DNA from: Bryobacteraceae bacterium
GTDB lineage: Bacteria; Acidobacteriota; Terriglobia; Bryobacterales; Bryobacteraceae
Assembly (NCBI GenBank): GCA_025980665.1
Contig: JAICXC010000013.1
Location: forward strand, 1 to 60,500
Direction: 5' to 3'
DNA: 60,500 nucleotides
Shown: positions 8,162-17,826 of the stretch, in pieces
Numbering within the stretch: position 1 is the stretch's first letter
How the letters are laid out: the number at the start of each line of letters is the position of its first letter
Made by a program: the position numbers and the translations under genes
The notes under the pieces: generated by a model
Databases searched by the model: none
Told to the model about the DNA's origin: nothing
Seen by the model: the letters and a program-made list of their open reading frames with translations, nothing else

Positions 8162-9477
8162 AATTACCAACTAATCAAATGTTTAAACTTCTGGCGCTGG
8201 GCGCGATCGCAAGCAGTCTGTACGCGCAGGATTTTTATTGGAACACGACCAGCGCCCGGTCCCAGGCAGTCGGAGGGGTCTATATCCCCTCTACGTCGGG
8301 CGTGCTCGATGCACTCGCCTCCAACCCGGCGGGGTTGTCGACGCTGACCGCGCGCACTGTGGATCTCAGTGTGACCGGCATTTTCTCGCGAGGAAGTTTT
8401 AGCAACTCCGTCAACCAGAATGCGCCACTGCAAAATTCCCCCGGAGTGTTGCCCTACGGCGGATTTGGCATGCCGGTCGCACACTCGCGATTCACCATAG
8501 GCGTAGGCTTGGTCCCGGAACTCATGTCGGTATCGAACTGGAACTATGTGGATGCTCCTGGCGTGGCCGGCGCCACATATGGCCTACAAACCCAGAAGTC
8601 GGCGATTACGGCCGTACGGTCAGTGGCTGCAGTCAGCTACTCCTTTAGCCGCGCCCTTTCGGTGGGCGCTTCGTTTGGAGTTGACTACAACTCGAACACC
8701 TTGGACGCACCCTACATCTTCCAGCAACATCCAGCTTTGGCCGGTCTGAAGACCCTTCTGGATCTCCACACCAATGGAGTTGGACGAAACTACAGCCTCG
8801 GAATTCTGGCCAGCCCCACCAAGAAAATCCAGTTCGGCGTCGCCTGGAAATCCCGCACAGTTGTCGACAGCACCGGCACGGCAACCGGCAATATCGGTGC
8901 GCAACTGGACGCTGTGGGATTGGCCGCTAGGCCGGACTTTGCCTATTCGGCTGCCGTGCGCAACGTATTTCCGCAGTCCTTGATCGGCCATATCGTGTGG
9001 CAGGTCGATCGCCGCTGGAATCTCGCGTTCCAAACCAATTGGGTAAACTGGAAAGACGCGTTTGTCACTCTGCCTGTGGCCCTGACGCAGGGTACCAATG
9101 CGGACATTAATGGCCTGCTGGGCACCAACACGCTGAATGACGGCGTGCCTCTGAATTGGAAAGACCAGATTTCGTTCCATGGAGGCGTCGAGCGCTCGGT
9201 TACCGAAAACATTACCATTCGCGGCGGCTACGCCCACGGAAATAGCCCGGTGCCGAGTTCCACGCTGTCCCCGCTTACCGCGGCTATCATGAAGGATCAG
9301 TTGACCACCGGGCTGGGATTCCGCCATGGACGCGCGCGTTACGATCTGGGATACGGATTCGGCTTCCAGGCCCACCAAAGTGTCGGCCAGAGCGCTTTAC
9401 TTTCAGGCGAGTACAGCAATAGCCTGGTAGGAATTGGAACGCAGGCATTGACGTTCAACACGTCCTTCCAATTCTGA
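8158..9477 (+). CDS. FadL/TodX-type outer-membrane transport protein
   Basis: 439 aa with a signal peptide ending LYAQ at about residue 24. The mature N-terminus has the FadL-family look: QAVGGVYIPSTSGVLDALASNPAGLSTL, where the Asn-Pro-Ala-Gly motif is typical of the hatch and first strands. The rest alternates hydrophobic residues as in a beta-barrel and ends in Phe (TSFQF), the usual outer-membrane C-terminal signal. Such proteins take hydrophobic molecules through the outer membrane. An AAGGAG site sits 8 nt before the ATG, inside the end of the HD-GYP gene, so the two are translated together. Confidence 0.8.
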   Translation: MKLPTNQMFKLLALGAIASSLYAQDFYWNTTSARSQAVGGVYIPSTSGVLDALASNPAGLSTLTARTVDLSVTGIFSRGSFSNSVNQNAPLQNSPGVLPYGGFGMPVAHSRFTIGVGLVPELMSVSNWNYVDAPGVAGATYGLQTQKSAITAVRSVAAVSYSFSRALSVGASFGVDYNSNTLDAPYIFQQHPALAGLKTLLDLHTNGVGRNYSLGILASPTKKIQFGVAWKSRTVVDSTGTATGNIGAQLDAVGLAARPDFAYSAAVRNVFPQSLIGHIVWQVDRRWNLAFQTNWVNWKDAFVTLPVALTQGTNADINGLLGTNTLNDGVPLNWKDQISFHGGVERSVTENITIRGGYAHGNSPVPSSTLSPLTAAIMKDQLTTGLGFRHGRARYDLGYGFGFQAHQSVGQSALLSGEYSNSLVGIGTQALTFNTSFQF

Positions 9478-9564
9478 AATAGGCGCGATGGCTATTTGTG
9501 TGGAATGTAGCGTAATTGCCGGTTAATTCCTCGAAGTTTCCGTCTCCTGCGAAGCCACATATCC

Positions 9565-9570
9565 TATAAT
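9565..9570 (+). promoter_or_regulatory. Candidate -10 element (TATAAT)
   Basis: A perfect TATAAT lies 10 bp before the GTG start of the degenerate sensor gene at 9580. No convincing -35 hexamer sits 17 bp upstream. If used, transcription would begin only a few bases before the start codon, giving a nearly leaderless message; the GGAAGG between them would then hardly be in the RNA. Low certainty. Confidence 0.3.
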
Positions 9571-9579
9571 GGAAGGATC

Positions 9580-11271
9580 GTGGGAGACGGATTCATTCCA
9601 CCGACGTCCCTGCTGTTAGGCGCGGCCGTCGGGCTCGCTTTGCTGGCGGGGGGATGGTGGATTCGAGAGCGGCGGCTGGGCGCCCAACGGCGGGCTATGC
9701 GGGCCCTGCACGCTTTGAGTGAGGACATCATTGCCGCCTCCTCGCCGGCCGAGATCGCCGAGATCCTCGCGGCCAGGCTGCCCGAGGCCACCCGCGCGAC
9801 GTCCAGCAATCTTTATCTAGTTAATTTGCGTAGGAAGGTGCTGGAGCGCGTACCTACTGCAGCCGATCCCGAGCCGATGGCCGCGCCCGTCGATTCACCG
9901 CCGGAAGGTCTCGCCAGCGCGGCGGTGGTGTGTTTCCGCAACCGGACCCAGCTCAACATTCCCGACGTGCGGCGCAGTCCCTTGGTTAAGGTAGGCCCGA
10001 AAATGAGTCTGCCACGTGCTGCTCTGTTCATGCCTCTTATGGCGCAAAAGGAAGTGCTCGGCGTCCTGGAGGTCCATAACGATCACAAGCTGGGCTACTT
10101 CAAGCCTGAAGAACAAGCCGCGGTACATCACTTGGCCAACCAGGCAGCGGCATCGCTGAAACTCCAGGATCAGCACGCGATGCGCGAGCAACTGTTTCGC
10201 AGCGAAAAAATGGCCGCTACCGGACAGCTCATATCCGGGGTCGCCAGCGATCTCCGCGCTCCCTTGGACAGCATCGTTCGGTTGGCGGAGTCTCTATCTG
10301 CCTTGGCCGGCAGACCCGTTCCGGAGGCAGATTTGCAACGGCTATCCGCCCAAGCCAATCGCGCATCCGAAATCGTGTGGCGCTTGGTATCCTTCGCGCG
10401 CCACGATCAGTCGACGCCACAGCGAGTGGATTTGAACGGGTTGGTGGCCAGTCTCACTCGATTTCGCGAACCCGAGTGGCGCGTGCTCGGCCTCCGCCAT
10501 CAGTCTCAGGTGAGTCCCGAGCCGGCCGAGATCGCGGGATTCCCAAGTCAGATCGAACAAGTGTGCCTGAACGTCCTGGTTTACGCGGAGCAGCGCGCGG
10601 CCGAGTCCCCGGTTAAGACCATTGCGGTCAAAACGAGCGTGCTCGCCGGCAGGGCGCTGGTGGAAATCGATTACTCGCCGCCGTACGGCACTGATGCTGA
10701 GCCCGACCCGTTCGTCGAAGCTGCGTCGCCGGGAGCAGCCGGCGGTCCTACGCTCGAAGTGTGCCTGGGGATACTGAGAAACCACGGAGGCGACGCCCGG
10801 TTGCGGCGCCGGCCGGGATTGGCGGGAATCGAAATTGAACTGCCTTTGGCACCGAAGCCCAATGACCCTGAACTCACTCGAGAGCGTTCGGCCAGCCAGC
10901 CCCTATCGCGGACCTTGACGCTGATGTTGGTGGATCCCGAAATGTCCGCGCAGCGCGGGCTGGTAAGCGCGCTTGGATCGAAGGGTCATCGCGTGGTGCC
11001 GTCATCAGCCGAAGGCGCCGGGGATATCGTCCAGCGCCTGCGATTCGACGCGGTCCTCTGGGCGGTGCGCGCGGGCAGGGGCGGGTGGACCGAGTTTCAC
11101 GATCGGCACCGAGCTTTTATTCCCGCGTTTGTGCTGATTGCCGATAGTTACGATCCTCAGCTCGCACAAAGTCTAGGACCTCGTGGAGGGTTCCTGCTGT
11201 CGCGCCCCCTAGAGGACACTAAGCTTGCGGAAATTCTTCAGGAAATCGCCGCTCGCGCCCCCCAGGCTTAA
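9580..11271 (+). CDS. GAF / pseudo-histidine-kinase / pseudo-receiver protein
   Basis: 563 aa from a GTG with GGAAGG just upstream; an overlapping ATG at 9569 is out of frame. Order: one N-terminal membrane helix ([17 protein letters not shown]), a GAF domain (about 45-200), a kinase-like core (205-430) and a receiver-like end (445-560). The layout follows NtrB-like hybrid kinases, but key residues are changed. The His of the dimerisation helix is Ser223 ([10 protein letters not shown]), the N-box Asn is Tyr335 (LNVLVYAEQ), the G1 box reads YSPPYG, the receiver's phospho-Asp is Ala495 (DAVLWAV) and the conserved Lys is Arg (LSRP). It probably cannot pass phosphate and may be a scaffold or ligand sensor. 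Confidence 0.75.
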   Translation: MGDGFIPPTSLLLGAAVGLALLAGGWWIRERRLGAQRRAMRALHALSEDIIAASSPAEIAEILAARLPEATRATSSNLYLVNLRRKVLERVPTAADPEPMAAPVDSPPEGLASAAVVCFRNRTQLNIPDVRRSPLVKVGPKMSLPRAALFMPLMAQKEVLGVLEVHNDHKLGYFKPEEQAAVHHLANQAAASLKLQDQHAMREQLFRSEKMAATGQLISGVASDLRAPLDSIVRLAESLSALAGRPVPEADLQRLSAQANRASEIVWRLVSFARHDQSTPQRVDLNGLVASLTRFREPEWRVLGLRHQSQVSPEPAEIAGFPSQIEQVCLNVLVYAEQRAAESPVKTIAVKTSVLAGRALVEIDYSPPYGTDAEPDPFVEAASPGAAGGPTLEVCLGILRNHGGDARLRRRPGLAGIEIELPLAPKPNDPELTRERSASQPLSRTLTLMLVDPEMSAQRGLVSALGSKGHRVVPSSAEGAGDIVQRLRFDAVLWAVRAGRGGWTEFHDRHRAFIPAFVLIADSYDPQLAQSLGPRGGFLLSRPLEDTKLAEILQEIAARAPQA

Positions 11272-13892
11272 GATCGTGACGCGAGTTGCTTCAGAACGAA
11301 CGGCAGAATTCCGCCGTTGCGGTAATACTCCGATTCGACGGGCGTATCCACCCGCGCGATCGCCTCGAATGTTTTGCCGTCAGCCGTCACTTTGACGCGC
11401 GATTTTCCGCACGAATCGACCGCCGCCGGAACTCCCTCGATCGAGAACGTCTCGAAACCAGTCAAGCGCAGTGATTCGCGGTTCTGACCTTCCAGAAACT
11501 CGAGCGGCAAAACGCCCATGCCGACGAGGTTCGAACGATGAATGCGCTCGAAGCTTTCGGCGATCACTGCCTTCACGCCGAGCAGCAGAACACCCTTCGC
11601 CGCCCAATCGCGCGATGAACCCGATCCGTATTCCTTCCCGGCGATGATCAGCAGAGGCACACCATCCTTCTGGTATTTTACGGAAGCGTCATAGATGAAC
11701 ATCTGCTCCTTGGAAGGGACGTGCGTGGTCCAGCCGCCCTCGGTTCCCGGCGCCATCAGGTTCCGCAGTCGGATGTTGGCCAGCGTCCCGCGGACCATCA
11801 CCTCGTGGTTGCCGCGGCGCGCGCCGTAAGAATTGAAATCGCCTGGTTTTACGCCCAGCGAAATCAGGTAGTGCCCGGCCGGACTGTCTTTGGCGATGTT
11901 CCCTGCGGGCGAAATGTGATCCGTAGTGATGGAATCGCCCAGAACGGCTAACGCGCGCACGCCGCTAAAGTCTTTCACATGCGTCACTGGATTGACCAGA
12001 TCGTCGAAGTACGGAGCGCGCTTGATGTACGTGGACGATTCATCCCATTGATAGCGATCGCCCGCTGGAACTTTGATGGACTTCCACTGCGCATCGCCTT
12101 CGAAGACCTGCGAGTACTGCTTGGCGAACATTTCGCGCTTGACCGACTTCTTCACAGCAGCTTGAACTTCCTGGTCCGTCGGCCAAATATCGCGCAGGAA
12201 GACAGGCTTGCCATCCTTACCTTCGCCGAGAGATTCATTCGCAATGTCCATGTCGACGCGCCCGGCCAGAGCGTACGCCACCACCAGCGGCGGCGATGCG
12301 AGATAGTTGGCGCGCACCAGCGGATTTACGCGTCCTTCAAAGTTGCGATTCCCGGAGAGAACTGCCGCCACAGTCAGCTTTTCCTTGGTCACGACCGACC
12401 CGACTTCCTCGGGCAGAGGACCGCTATTCCCGATGCAGGTGGTGCAGCCGTAGCCTACAAGATGGAACTTCAGTTCCTCGAGATAGTGTAATAAACCAGC
12501 ATCGGTTAGATAGTCAATGACTACTTTAGATCCGGGCGCTAGGCTGGTCTTGACCCAAGGCTTAGACTTCAGGCCTCGCTCGACCGCTTTCTTCGCCAGA
12601 AGTCCCGCGGCCACCAGCACCGAAGGGTTCGACGTGTTGGTGCAACTGGTGATCGCGGCAATCACCACGCTGCCATCCTGAACGATCCCGTTGGTTTTCG
12701 GTGCCGCACCCAGCGAGTCGAGGAAATTCTTCTTCACATCCGGAAGATCGATGCGATCCTGCGGACGCTTCGGTCCCGCCATTGACGGCACCACGGTCTT
12801 GAGATCCAGCGACAGCGTGTCGGAGTAGACCGGGTCCGGCGCACCGTCGACGCGGAACAGCCCCTGCTCGCGTGCGTATGCTTCAACAAGTTCGATTTGC
12901 TCCGGAGGCCGATTGGTCATCCGGAGATAATCCAGCGAAGCATCATCGATAGGAAATACTCCGATGGTTGCGCCGTACTCCGGCGCCATGTTGGAAATCG
13001 TCGCCCGGTCCGCAAGACTCAGCGCGCCCACGCCATCGCCGTAGAACTCGACGAATTTCCCGACCACACCCTTCTTGCGCAGCATCTGCGTGACGGTAAG
13101 AACCAGGTCGGTTGCGGTGGCGCCCTCGGGCATCTTTCCATGGAGCTTGAAACCGACCACTGCCGGCAGCAGCATCGTCGCTGGCTGGCCGAGCATGCAC
13201 GCCTCGGCTTCAATCCCCCCGACACCCCAGCCGACCACCCCCAATCCATTGATCATGGTGGTGTGCGAGTCCGTGCCGACCACGGTATCCGGATAGGCGC
13301 TGCCGTTGTTGTTGAAGATCACAGGCGCCAGATATTCGAGATTCACTTGGTGAACAATTCCCGTATCCGGCGGCACCGCGCGGAAATTTCGAAACGCGGA
13401 TTGTCCCCAGCGCAGGAATGCATAGCGCTCGCCGTTGCGCTGGTATTCGAGCAGGGCATTGGCCGCGAACGCTCCGCTGTTGCCGAACTCGTCCACCTGT
13501 ACGGAATGGTCGATCACCAGATCCACGGGGATCAGCGGATTGGCTTTCTTGGGATCGGCACCCATCTTGGTCAGTGCATCGCGCATCGCGGCCAGGTCGA
13601 CCACGCAGGGAACTCCGGTGAAATCCTGAAGCAGCACGCGGGCGGGGCGGAAATTGATCTCGGTGGCCGGCGCCTTAGGATCCCACTTCGCGACATATTC
13701 GATGTCGGATTTCTTGACGGTGGTCCCATCTTCGAAGCGCAACAGATTCTCGAGAAGAATCTTGATCGAGTAGGGGATGCGCGAGAGCTGGGCGATTCCC
13801 GCCTTCTCCAGCGCCGCAAGGCGAAATATCTCGTACTCCCGGCCGCCGGCTGTTAGTTTGCCCGCGGCGCCAAAGGAATTCTGACTTGTCAT
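11268..13892 (-). CDS. acnA: Aconitate hydratase A
   Basis: 874 aa, the normal size for the AcnA/IRP-type aconitase, which interconverts citrate and isocitrate in the cytosolic TCA cycle. The 4Fe-4S ligands are present: [12 protein letters not shown] and [11 protein letters not shown]. The substrate-domain motifs [15 protein letters not shown] and, near the end, [16 protein letters not shown] (swivelling domain) are intact. The start [11 protein letters not shown] fits the family; no strong ribosome site was seen. The stop overlaps the stop of the convergent sensor gene by 4 bp in a CTTAAG palindrome. It is 30 bp downstream of argS on the same strand, so co-transcription is possible. Confidence 0.97.
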   Translation of the reverse strand: MTSQNSFGAAGKLTAGGREYEIFRLAALEKAGIAQLSRIPYSIKILLENLLRFEDGTTVKKSDIEYVAKWDPKAPATEINFRPARVLLQDFTGVPCVVDLAAMRDALTKMGADPKKANPLIPVDLVIDHSVQVDEFGNSGAFAANALLEYQRNGERYAFLRWGQSAFRNFRAVPPDTGIVHQVNLEYLAPVIFNNNGSAYPDTVVGTDSHTTMINGLGVVGWGVGGIEAEACMLGQPATMLLPAVVGFKLHGKMPEGATATDLVLTVTQMLRKKGVVGKFVEFYGDGVGALSLADRATISNMAPEYGATIGVFPIDDASLDYLRMTNRPPEQIELVEAYAREQGLFRVDGAPDPVYSDTLSLDLKTVVPSMAGPKRPQDRIDLPDVKKNFLDSLGAAPKTNGIVQDGSVVIAAITSCTNTSNPSVLVAAGLLAKKAVERGLKSKPWVKTSLAPGSKVVIDYLTDAGLLHYLEELKFHLVGYGCTTCIGNSGPLPEEVGSVVTKEKLTVAAVLSGNRNFEGRVNPLVRANYLASPPLVVAYALAGRVDMDIANESLGEGKDGKPVFLRDIWPTDQEVQAAVKKSVKREMFAKQYSQVFEGDAQWKSIKVPAGDRYQWDESSTYIKRAPYFDDLVNPVTHVKDFSGVRALAVLGDSITTDHISPAGNIAKDSPAGHYLISLGVKPGDFNSYGARRGNHEVMVRGTLANIRLRNLMAPGTEGGWTTHVPSKEQMFIYDASVKYQKDGVPLLIIAGKEYGSGSSRDWAAKGVLLLGVKAVIAESFERIHRSNLVGMGVLPLEFLEGQNRESLRLTGFETFSIEGVPAAVDSCGKSRVKVTADGKTFEAIARVDTPVESEYYRNGGILPFVLKQLASRS

Positions 13893-13922
13893 GGATAACT
13901 TTATTTTATCGTGCCGGGATCA

Positions 13923-15881
13923 TTACATGTATTCCGGCACGTCGATTCCCAGCACACCCAGCGTGTGTTCCAGTTGCGCGCGGAAGTAGGTGGTCAGCCA
14001 CAGGAGGAACGTTTTCTTCTCTTTATCAGTTTCCGTGACTACCGGGAAATCCTGATAAAACGTGCTGAACGCCTGTGCGAGCTGGAAGGCATAGCGAGCC
14101 ACGTGCGACGGTTCGCCGCTAGTCACGGCTTGTTCGATGGCCGCATCCGCTTTCGAAGCTGTCAGCAAAGCCTGCCAGAGTCTTTCGTCCGCAAGCTGCC
14201 GCGTAATCGCATCCTGAGTTAACTCCGCCCGAAAATCCGGCAGCGCTTCGCCGCGCTCGGTGAGCTTGCCCAGGATCTTGCTCGCGCGCACCGCGGCGTA
14301 CTGAACATAGACGCCCGTCTCGCCGGTGAAGCTCAATGCCTCCGCAAAATCGAACGCAATCACGGAATTGCGCGTGTACTTGAGCATGAAGTAGCGCAGG
14401 GCGCCTATCGCTATCTGGGTCGCGACGCGCCGGCGTTGCGGCTCCGGATCTTCCGTGTGCCGTGACGTTACCTCATCCAGCGCCTTTTCGATCAGCTTGT
14501 CAATGAGATCGTCGGCTTTAACACCCAGCCCCTTGCGGCCAGAGACTTCGACGTACGGCTTTTTCTTGTCCTCTTCGGACAATTCAATCCCCATCTCAAT
14601 GCAAGTGCGCGGCGAGAGCGCGACCATCTCATAAGAAAAATGCACGCTGGCTTCAGCTTGTGTTTCGAATCCGAGCGCCCGCAGACCGGCCACGACTACA
14701 TCCTGCAGATACGACTGGCGCGAGTCGATCACGTTATAGACGCGCGCCCCGCGGCCAAAGGGAGGCGATCCCGTTTGCGGCTCTGAAGTCGATGCCCACA
14801 CCTCGCGACCGTCAGGATAAGTGTGCCACTTGCGGTAGTAGAAATCCTTGCCCAGCAGTCCGAATTTCCAAAGCTGATACGCGATGTCTTTGCCGACGTA
14901 GGTAACCGTGCCGTTGGACCGGACAATGACTTTGCTGTCTTCGACATTCTCCTGATCGTCTGAACTCTCCTTGAACGCCGACGCGGGCATCACCCAGCAG
15001 CCCTTATTCTTGCCTTCAGTTTCGAAATAGATCGCCTTGCGTTCCTTCAGTAGCTCGAATGCCTGAGCCCAGAACTTCAGATGCAGGATCTCGCTTTCCC
15101 GCGGCAGTACGTCATATTCGATATTCAGGCGATACATGGTTGCCAGATGCGCGCGGACGATGGCGTCGGAAACCAGATGGGCCAACTCCGAGGTTGCTCC
15201 TTCGCCCGATTCGATCGCGTGCAATGTGGCTTTGCGCCATTCGAGCGCTTCCGGATGGTCCGCGTAATAGCCGGACATCCGCGCGTACAGATCCCAGCAA
15301 AGATAATCGAACCGCGTGGTCTCGATCAAACCCTTGACGTCGGTGGGCGACTTCTTTTCCAAATGCTCGAACGCAACCACTACATCGGCAACTTGGACGC
15401 CAGTGTTGTCGATATAGTTCTGTACTTCGACTCTGCGTCCGATGGCGCGCAGCATGCGAACAAAGGTATCGCCCAGGATGGCATTGCGCAGGTGCCCGAT
15501 GTGCGCGGCTTTGTTCGGATTGATATTGGTGTGCTCGACTATTATCTTTTCCGCCTCGATGCACGTCTCGCGCATCTCGCGTTCCGAAAGAAGGGCCGCA
15601 CCGTAAAAACCGCGGTCGAGGCGAACGTTCATATACCCATTGCCGGCGATTTCGATTCCAGCAACCCCTTCGATCGCGCCTACCCCGTTCGATAGCTCCG
15701 TGGCGATCGCCTTCGGAGCTTTTTTCAGCTGCCGGGCGAGCTGAAACGCCGCCGGCACAGCGATCTCGCCAAAAGCCGCCTGTTTGGGCTGCTCAGTTTG
15801 AACCGGAGCATTCACGCCGTATAGGGCGCCGATCTTCGCGGCAAACGCGTCCGCGATCCGTTTTTCTAGGAGATGAAACAT
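13923..15881 (-). CDS. argS: Arginyl-tRNA synthetase
   Basis: 652 aa from the ATG at 15881 (MFHLLEKRIADAF); an in-frame TTG lies 18 bp upstream and is less likely. The enzyme charges tRNA-Arg in the cytosol. The class I signature is NINPNKAAHIGHLRNAILGD (HIGH box), with a SGRKGLGVKADDL segment in the place of the KMSK loop. The N-terminal Add1-type region (about 1-110) and the C-terminal DALR-type anticodon-binding domain ending in the VPEYM tail are both present. It is divergent from the ferredoxin gene, 47 bp away. Confidence 0.96.
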   Translation of the reverse strand: MFHLLEKRIADAFAAKIGALYGVNAPVQTEQPKQAAFGEIAVPAAFQLARQLKKAPKAIATELSNGVGAIEGVAGIEIAGNGYMNVRLDRGFYGAALLSEREMRETCIEAEKIIVEHTNINPNKAAHIGHLRNAILGDTFVRMLRAIGRRVEVQNYIDNTGVQVADVVVAFEHLEKKSPTDVKGLIETTRFDYLCWDLYARMSGYYADHPEALEWRKATLHAIESGEGATSELAHLVSDAIVRAHLATMYRLNIEYDVLPRESEILHLKFWAQAFELLKERKAIYFETEGKNKGCWVMPASAFKESSDDQENVEDSKVIVRSNGTVTYVGKDIAYQLWKFGLLGKDFYYRKWHTYPDGREVWASTSEPQTGSPPFGRGARVYNVIDSRQSYLQDVVVAGLRALGFETQAEASVHFSYEMVALSPRTCIEMGIELSEEDKKKPYVEVSGRKGLGVKADDLIDKLIEKALDEVTSRHTEDPEPQRRRVATQIAIGALRYFMLKYTRNSVIAFDFAEALSFTGETGVYVQYAAVRASKILGKLTERGEALPDFRAELTQDAITRQLADERLWQALLTASKADAAIEQAVTSGEPSHVARYAFQLAQAFSTFYQDFPVVTETDKEKKTFLLWLTTYFRAQLEHTLGVLGIDVPEYM

Positions 15882-15928
15882 GAAGAACCAGTATGGCAAG
15901 GAGGTTGTCCCCGCCGCATGCCGCTAGA

Positions 15929-16348
15929 ATGGAGGTAGTGCCCAAGGTTACGTTCGCAAATATCGGCAAGACGGTGGAGTTCGAATCGGGAAAGCTGCCC
16001 TATGACGAGCACGGCAAACCCGAATCGATCCTTGACGTAGCTCTGAATTTCGGCATCCAGTTGGAGCACGCCTGTGGCGGGGTCTGCGCCTGTACCACCT
16101 GCCATGTGCACGTCAAGGCGGGGCAGGAAAATTTATCGCCGCCCGATGACGACGAATTGGATCGCCTGGATATGGCTGCCGATCTTCAGCTCAATTCGCG
16201 TCTCGGTTGTCAGGCTATCGTGAAGGGCGATGTCACCGTGGACATGCCGGGCTGGAATCGGAACTACGTGAGCGAAGGCGGCGGTTCCTTGAACCTGGGC
16301 GATGCCATCCCGCCGCCCAAGACCGCCGCTACTTCAGTAACTGAATAA
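15929..16348 (+). CDS. 2Fe-2S ferredoxin (adrenodoxin/Isc type)
   Basis: 139 aa from ATG 15929 (MEVVPKVTFANIG). Other in-frame starts are 15893 and a GTG at 15938; a GGAGG lies only 2 nt before that GTG, too close to be typical. The cluster ligands are ACGGVCACTTCHVHV (Cys-x5-Cys-x2-Cys) and the later LGCQAIV Cys, the pattern of vertebrate-type ferredoxins such as Fdx of the Isc pathway. They shuttle electrons for iron-sulfur assembly or oxygenases. There are no isc genes next to it. The tail beyond about residue 110 (GWNRNYVSEGGG and onward) is an unusual Gly/Pro-rich extension. The last 20 bp overlap the convergent protease gene. Confidence 0.9.
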   Translation: MEVVPKVTFANIGKTVEFESGKLPYDEHGKPESILDVALNFGIQLEHACGGVCACTTCHVHVKAGQENLSPPDDDELDRLDMAADLQLNSRLGCQAIVKGDVTVDMPGWNRNYVSEGGGSLNLGDAIPPPKTAATSVTE

Positions 16349-16925
16349 GCCTGGCTCGATCCTGTATCGACATGCCCGAGTTCTTCATAATGTCCGCGCG
16401 GTCGCGCAGCTTGCGCCGGTAACGGCCAAAATACTCGCGTACATCGCCTTTGTCGTATCCGAAGAAATACATGATGTCGGCGAAGTCTGCGGTGTGCGAT
16501 AGCCCTAGCGCATGGCCTGCTTCGTGAAGGCAGGTGAGATAGACAATGGTGTCTCGAAACAGCGGATCCTGCAACCCGGCGGCAAGAATGTCCGGCCCCA
16601 TCGCGCGCAAGTCCGGCCGGACGTATACCTCCGCTCCGCGCATCGAATCCGTAACGAATGCACGAGTCTCACCGTACTGGCCCTGCTCGGAATCGGCCCA
16701 GTGGATGCGGATGTTCGCTTGCGTCAGCCGCTCGGTTTTTGCCAGGTGCAGTTTCCCATCGGACGATGCTTGCCATGCCAGCATGGCCCACTCCGCGAGT
16801 TGGACGTCGGACTTCTGGCATGTTGTTTCGACACGCGTGCAGGGTTCGATCCAATAGCGCAGATCGGTGCCATAGGCGGAGCACGTAGATAGCAAAAGAA
16901 TTGTAAGCCCCAGCTTCATCGGCAT
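16329..16925 (-). CDS. Exported matrixin-like zinc metalloprotease
   Basis: 198 aa. I chose the ATG at 16925 because AAGGAG lies 9 nt before it; the frame is open far upstream but that part is shadow of the divergent gene. After a signal peptide (LGLTILLLSTCSAYG) the protein has a short matrixin/astacin-like catalytic region with LTCLHEAGHALGLSH, giving zinc ligands His134, His138 and His144 and catalytic Glu135, followed by DIMYFFGYDKG where the Met-turn is expected. It has several Cys that may pair in the periplasm. A secreted or periplasmic peptidase is likely; the substrate is unknown. Confidence 0.75.
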   Translation of the reverse strand: MPMKLGLTILLLSTCSAYGTDLRYWIEPCTRVETTCQKSDVQLAEWAMLAWQASSDGKLHLAKTERLTQANIRIHWADSEQGQYGETRAFVTDSMRGAEVYVRPDLRAMGPDILAAGLQDPLFRDTIVYLTCLHEAGHALGLSHTADFADIMYFFGYDKGDVREYFGRYRRKLRDRADIMKNSGMSIQDRARLIQLLK

Positions 16926-16964
16926 AAGCTCATTCTCCTTCATCTTGTTCACCCAAAATAAGCT

Positions 16965-16973
16965 TAGTACTAG
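16965..16973. repeat. TAGTACTAG palindrome-like site
   Basis: TAGTACTAG lies in the 121-bp gap between the matrixin-like and GlcG-like genes. The AGTACTAG core recurs in the intergenic regions at 26793 and 33222. A regulator-binding site is possible but unproven. Confidence 0.3.
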
Positions 16974-16995
16974 CGCAATCTTGATAATCCAGAGA

Positions 16996-17001
16996 TATAA
17001 T
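16996..17001 (+). promoter_or_regulatory. Candidate -10 element (TATAAT)
   Basis: A perfect TATAAT lies 45 bp before the GlcG-like start codon. A TTGATA at 16981 is only 9 bp upstream of it, so not a partner at normal spacing, and the hexamer 17 bp upstream is GCGCAA, which is poor. It may be a weak or activator-dependent promoter. Confidence 0.35.
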
Positions 17002-17046
17002 CGCCTGAGACGCGGAATCCGCGTACTCCCCATAGGAGAAATTTTA

Positions 17047-17790
17047 ATGAAGAGATTCGCTAGAGCTGTTGTCGCACTCGCGGCTATCGGAGCAGTTAGC
17101 CCCGCCCTCAGGGCGCAGGCGCACACTGCCCCCAGTAATTGCTCGGGTTTGCCCACCGCGGCGGACCTGAAAACATTTTTGGTTGCTGCGCCTTCCACTG
17201 GTGGAGATGCGGGCGGCCTGTTCCACGGAACGCGGATGTGGGTAGCAGTGGTCAATCGCGACGGGAAGCTGTGCGCCGTCGCGAACTCCCAGGACGATCC
17301 GAGCCAGGTGTGGCCCGGTAGCCAGTCGATTGCTAAAGCGAAGGCGTACACGGCCAATGCATTCAGCCTTGACTCCCTCGCGCTCTCCACAGCACGTCTG
17401 TACACCTTCAGCCAGCCGGGCCATTCCCTGTGGAGCCTGGGGCAGGCGAATCCATTCGATCCGCAAGCTCTGGCGCCCATCGGGACGCAAGGCGGCGGCG
17501 ATAACCAGATCGCCGGCGGAATGATCTTCTTCGGTGGCGGCGTGCCGATCTACAAGAGCGGCAAGATCATCGGGGGCTTGGGAATCAGCGGCGATACGTC
17601 GTGCACCGATCACGAGATCGCGAAACGCGTTCGCACCCTGGCCGGACTGAATCCTCCCGGCGGGGCTTTGGTCGATGACATCACCTATTCGGCTGCGGAC
17701 GGCGCCACTGTATTCACGCATCCTTTGTGTCTGAACACGTGGCGAAATGGCGTATCGCTCGGTAATGAAGCTGTCGCGGTGGGATACTAG
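17047..17790 (+). CDS. Exported GlcG/HbpS-like heme-binding family protein
   Basis: 247 aa from ATG 17047, with GGAG upstream and a Sec signal peptide (MKRFARAVVALAAIGAVSPALRAQ). The core matches the GlcG/HbpS (DUF336) fold: AKAYTANAFSLDSLALSTARL, GGVPIYKSGKIIGGLGISGDT and CTDHEIAKRV. HbpS-type proteins bind heme or act as extracellular redox sensors; others have no known role. The insertion before the GGGVPI loop (FSQPGHSLWSLGQANPFDP) is longer than in the simplest members. It stands alone between two convergent or divergent neighbours. Confidence 0.75.
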   Translation: MKRFARAVVALAAIGAVSPALRAQAHTAPSNCSGLPTAADLKTFLVAAPSTGGDAGGLFHGTRMWVAVVNRDGKLCAVANSQDDPSQVWPGSQSIAKAKAYTANAFSLDSLALSTARLYTFSQPGHSLWSLGQANPFDPQALAPIGTQGGGDNQIAGGMIFFGGGVPIYKSGKIIGGLGISGDTSCTDHEIAKRVRTLAGLNPPGGALVDDITYSAADGATVFTHPLCLNTWRNGVSLGNEAVAVGY

Positions 17791-17801
17791 CAGCCTCCCA
17801 A

Positions 17802-17826
17802 GGGCGGGTGATTAGTTCGCCCGCCC
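17802..17826. terminator. GC-rich hairpin between convergent genes
   Basis: GGGCGGG (17802-17808) pairs perfectly with CCCGCCC (17820-17826) around an 11-nt loop. It lies after the GlcG-like gene and overlaps the 3' end of the convergent lipoprotein gene. No T-run follows on either side, so it may only slow polymerase or protect the 3' ends. Confidence 0.4.

Noticed and set aside
12897..13856. A 319-codon open frame antisense to acnA
   Set aside because: It mirrors the aconitase coding frame and shows only His/Arg-rich low-complexity protein without a ribosome site.
15893..15931. Start of the ferredoxin at 15893 or GTG 15938
   Set aside because: ATG 15929 gives a start close to the family N-terminus; the GTG has its GGAGG only 2 nt away and 15893 adds a basic extension.
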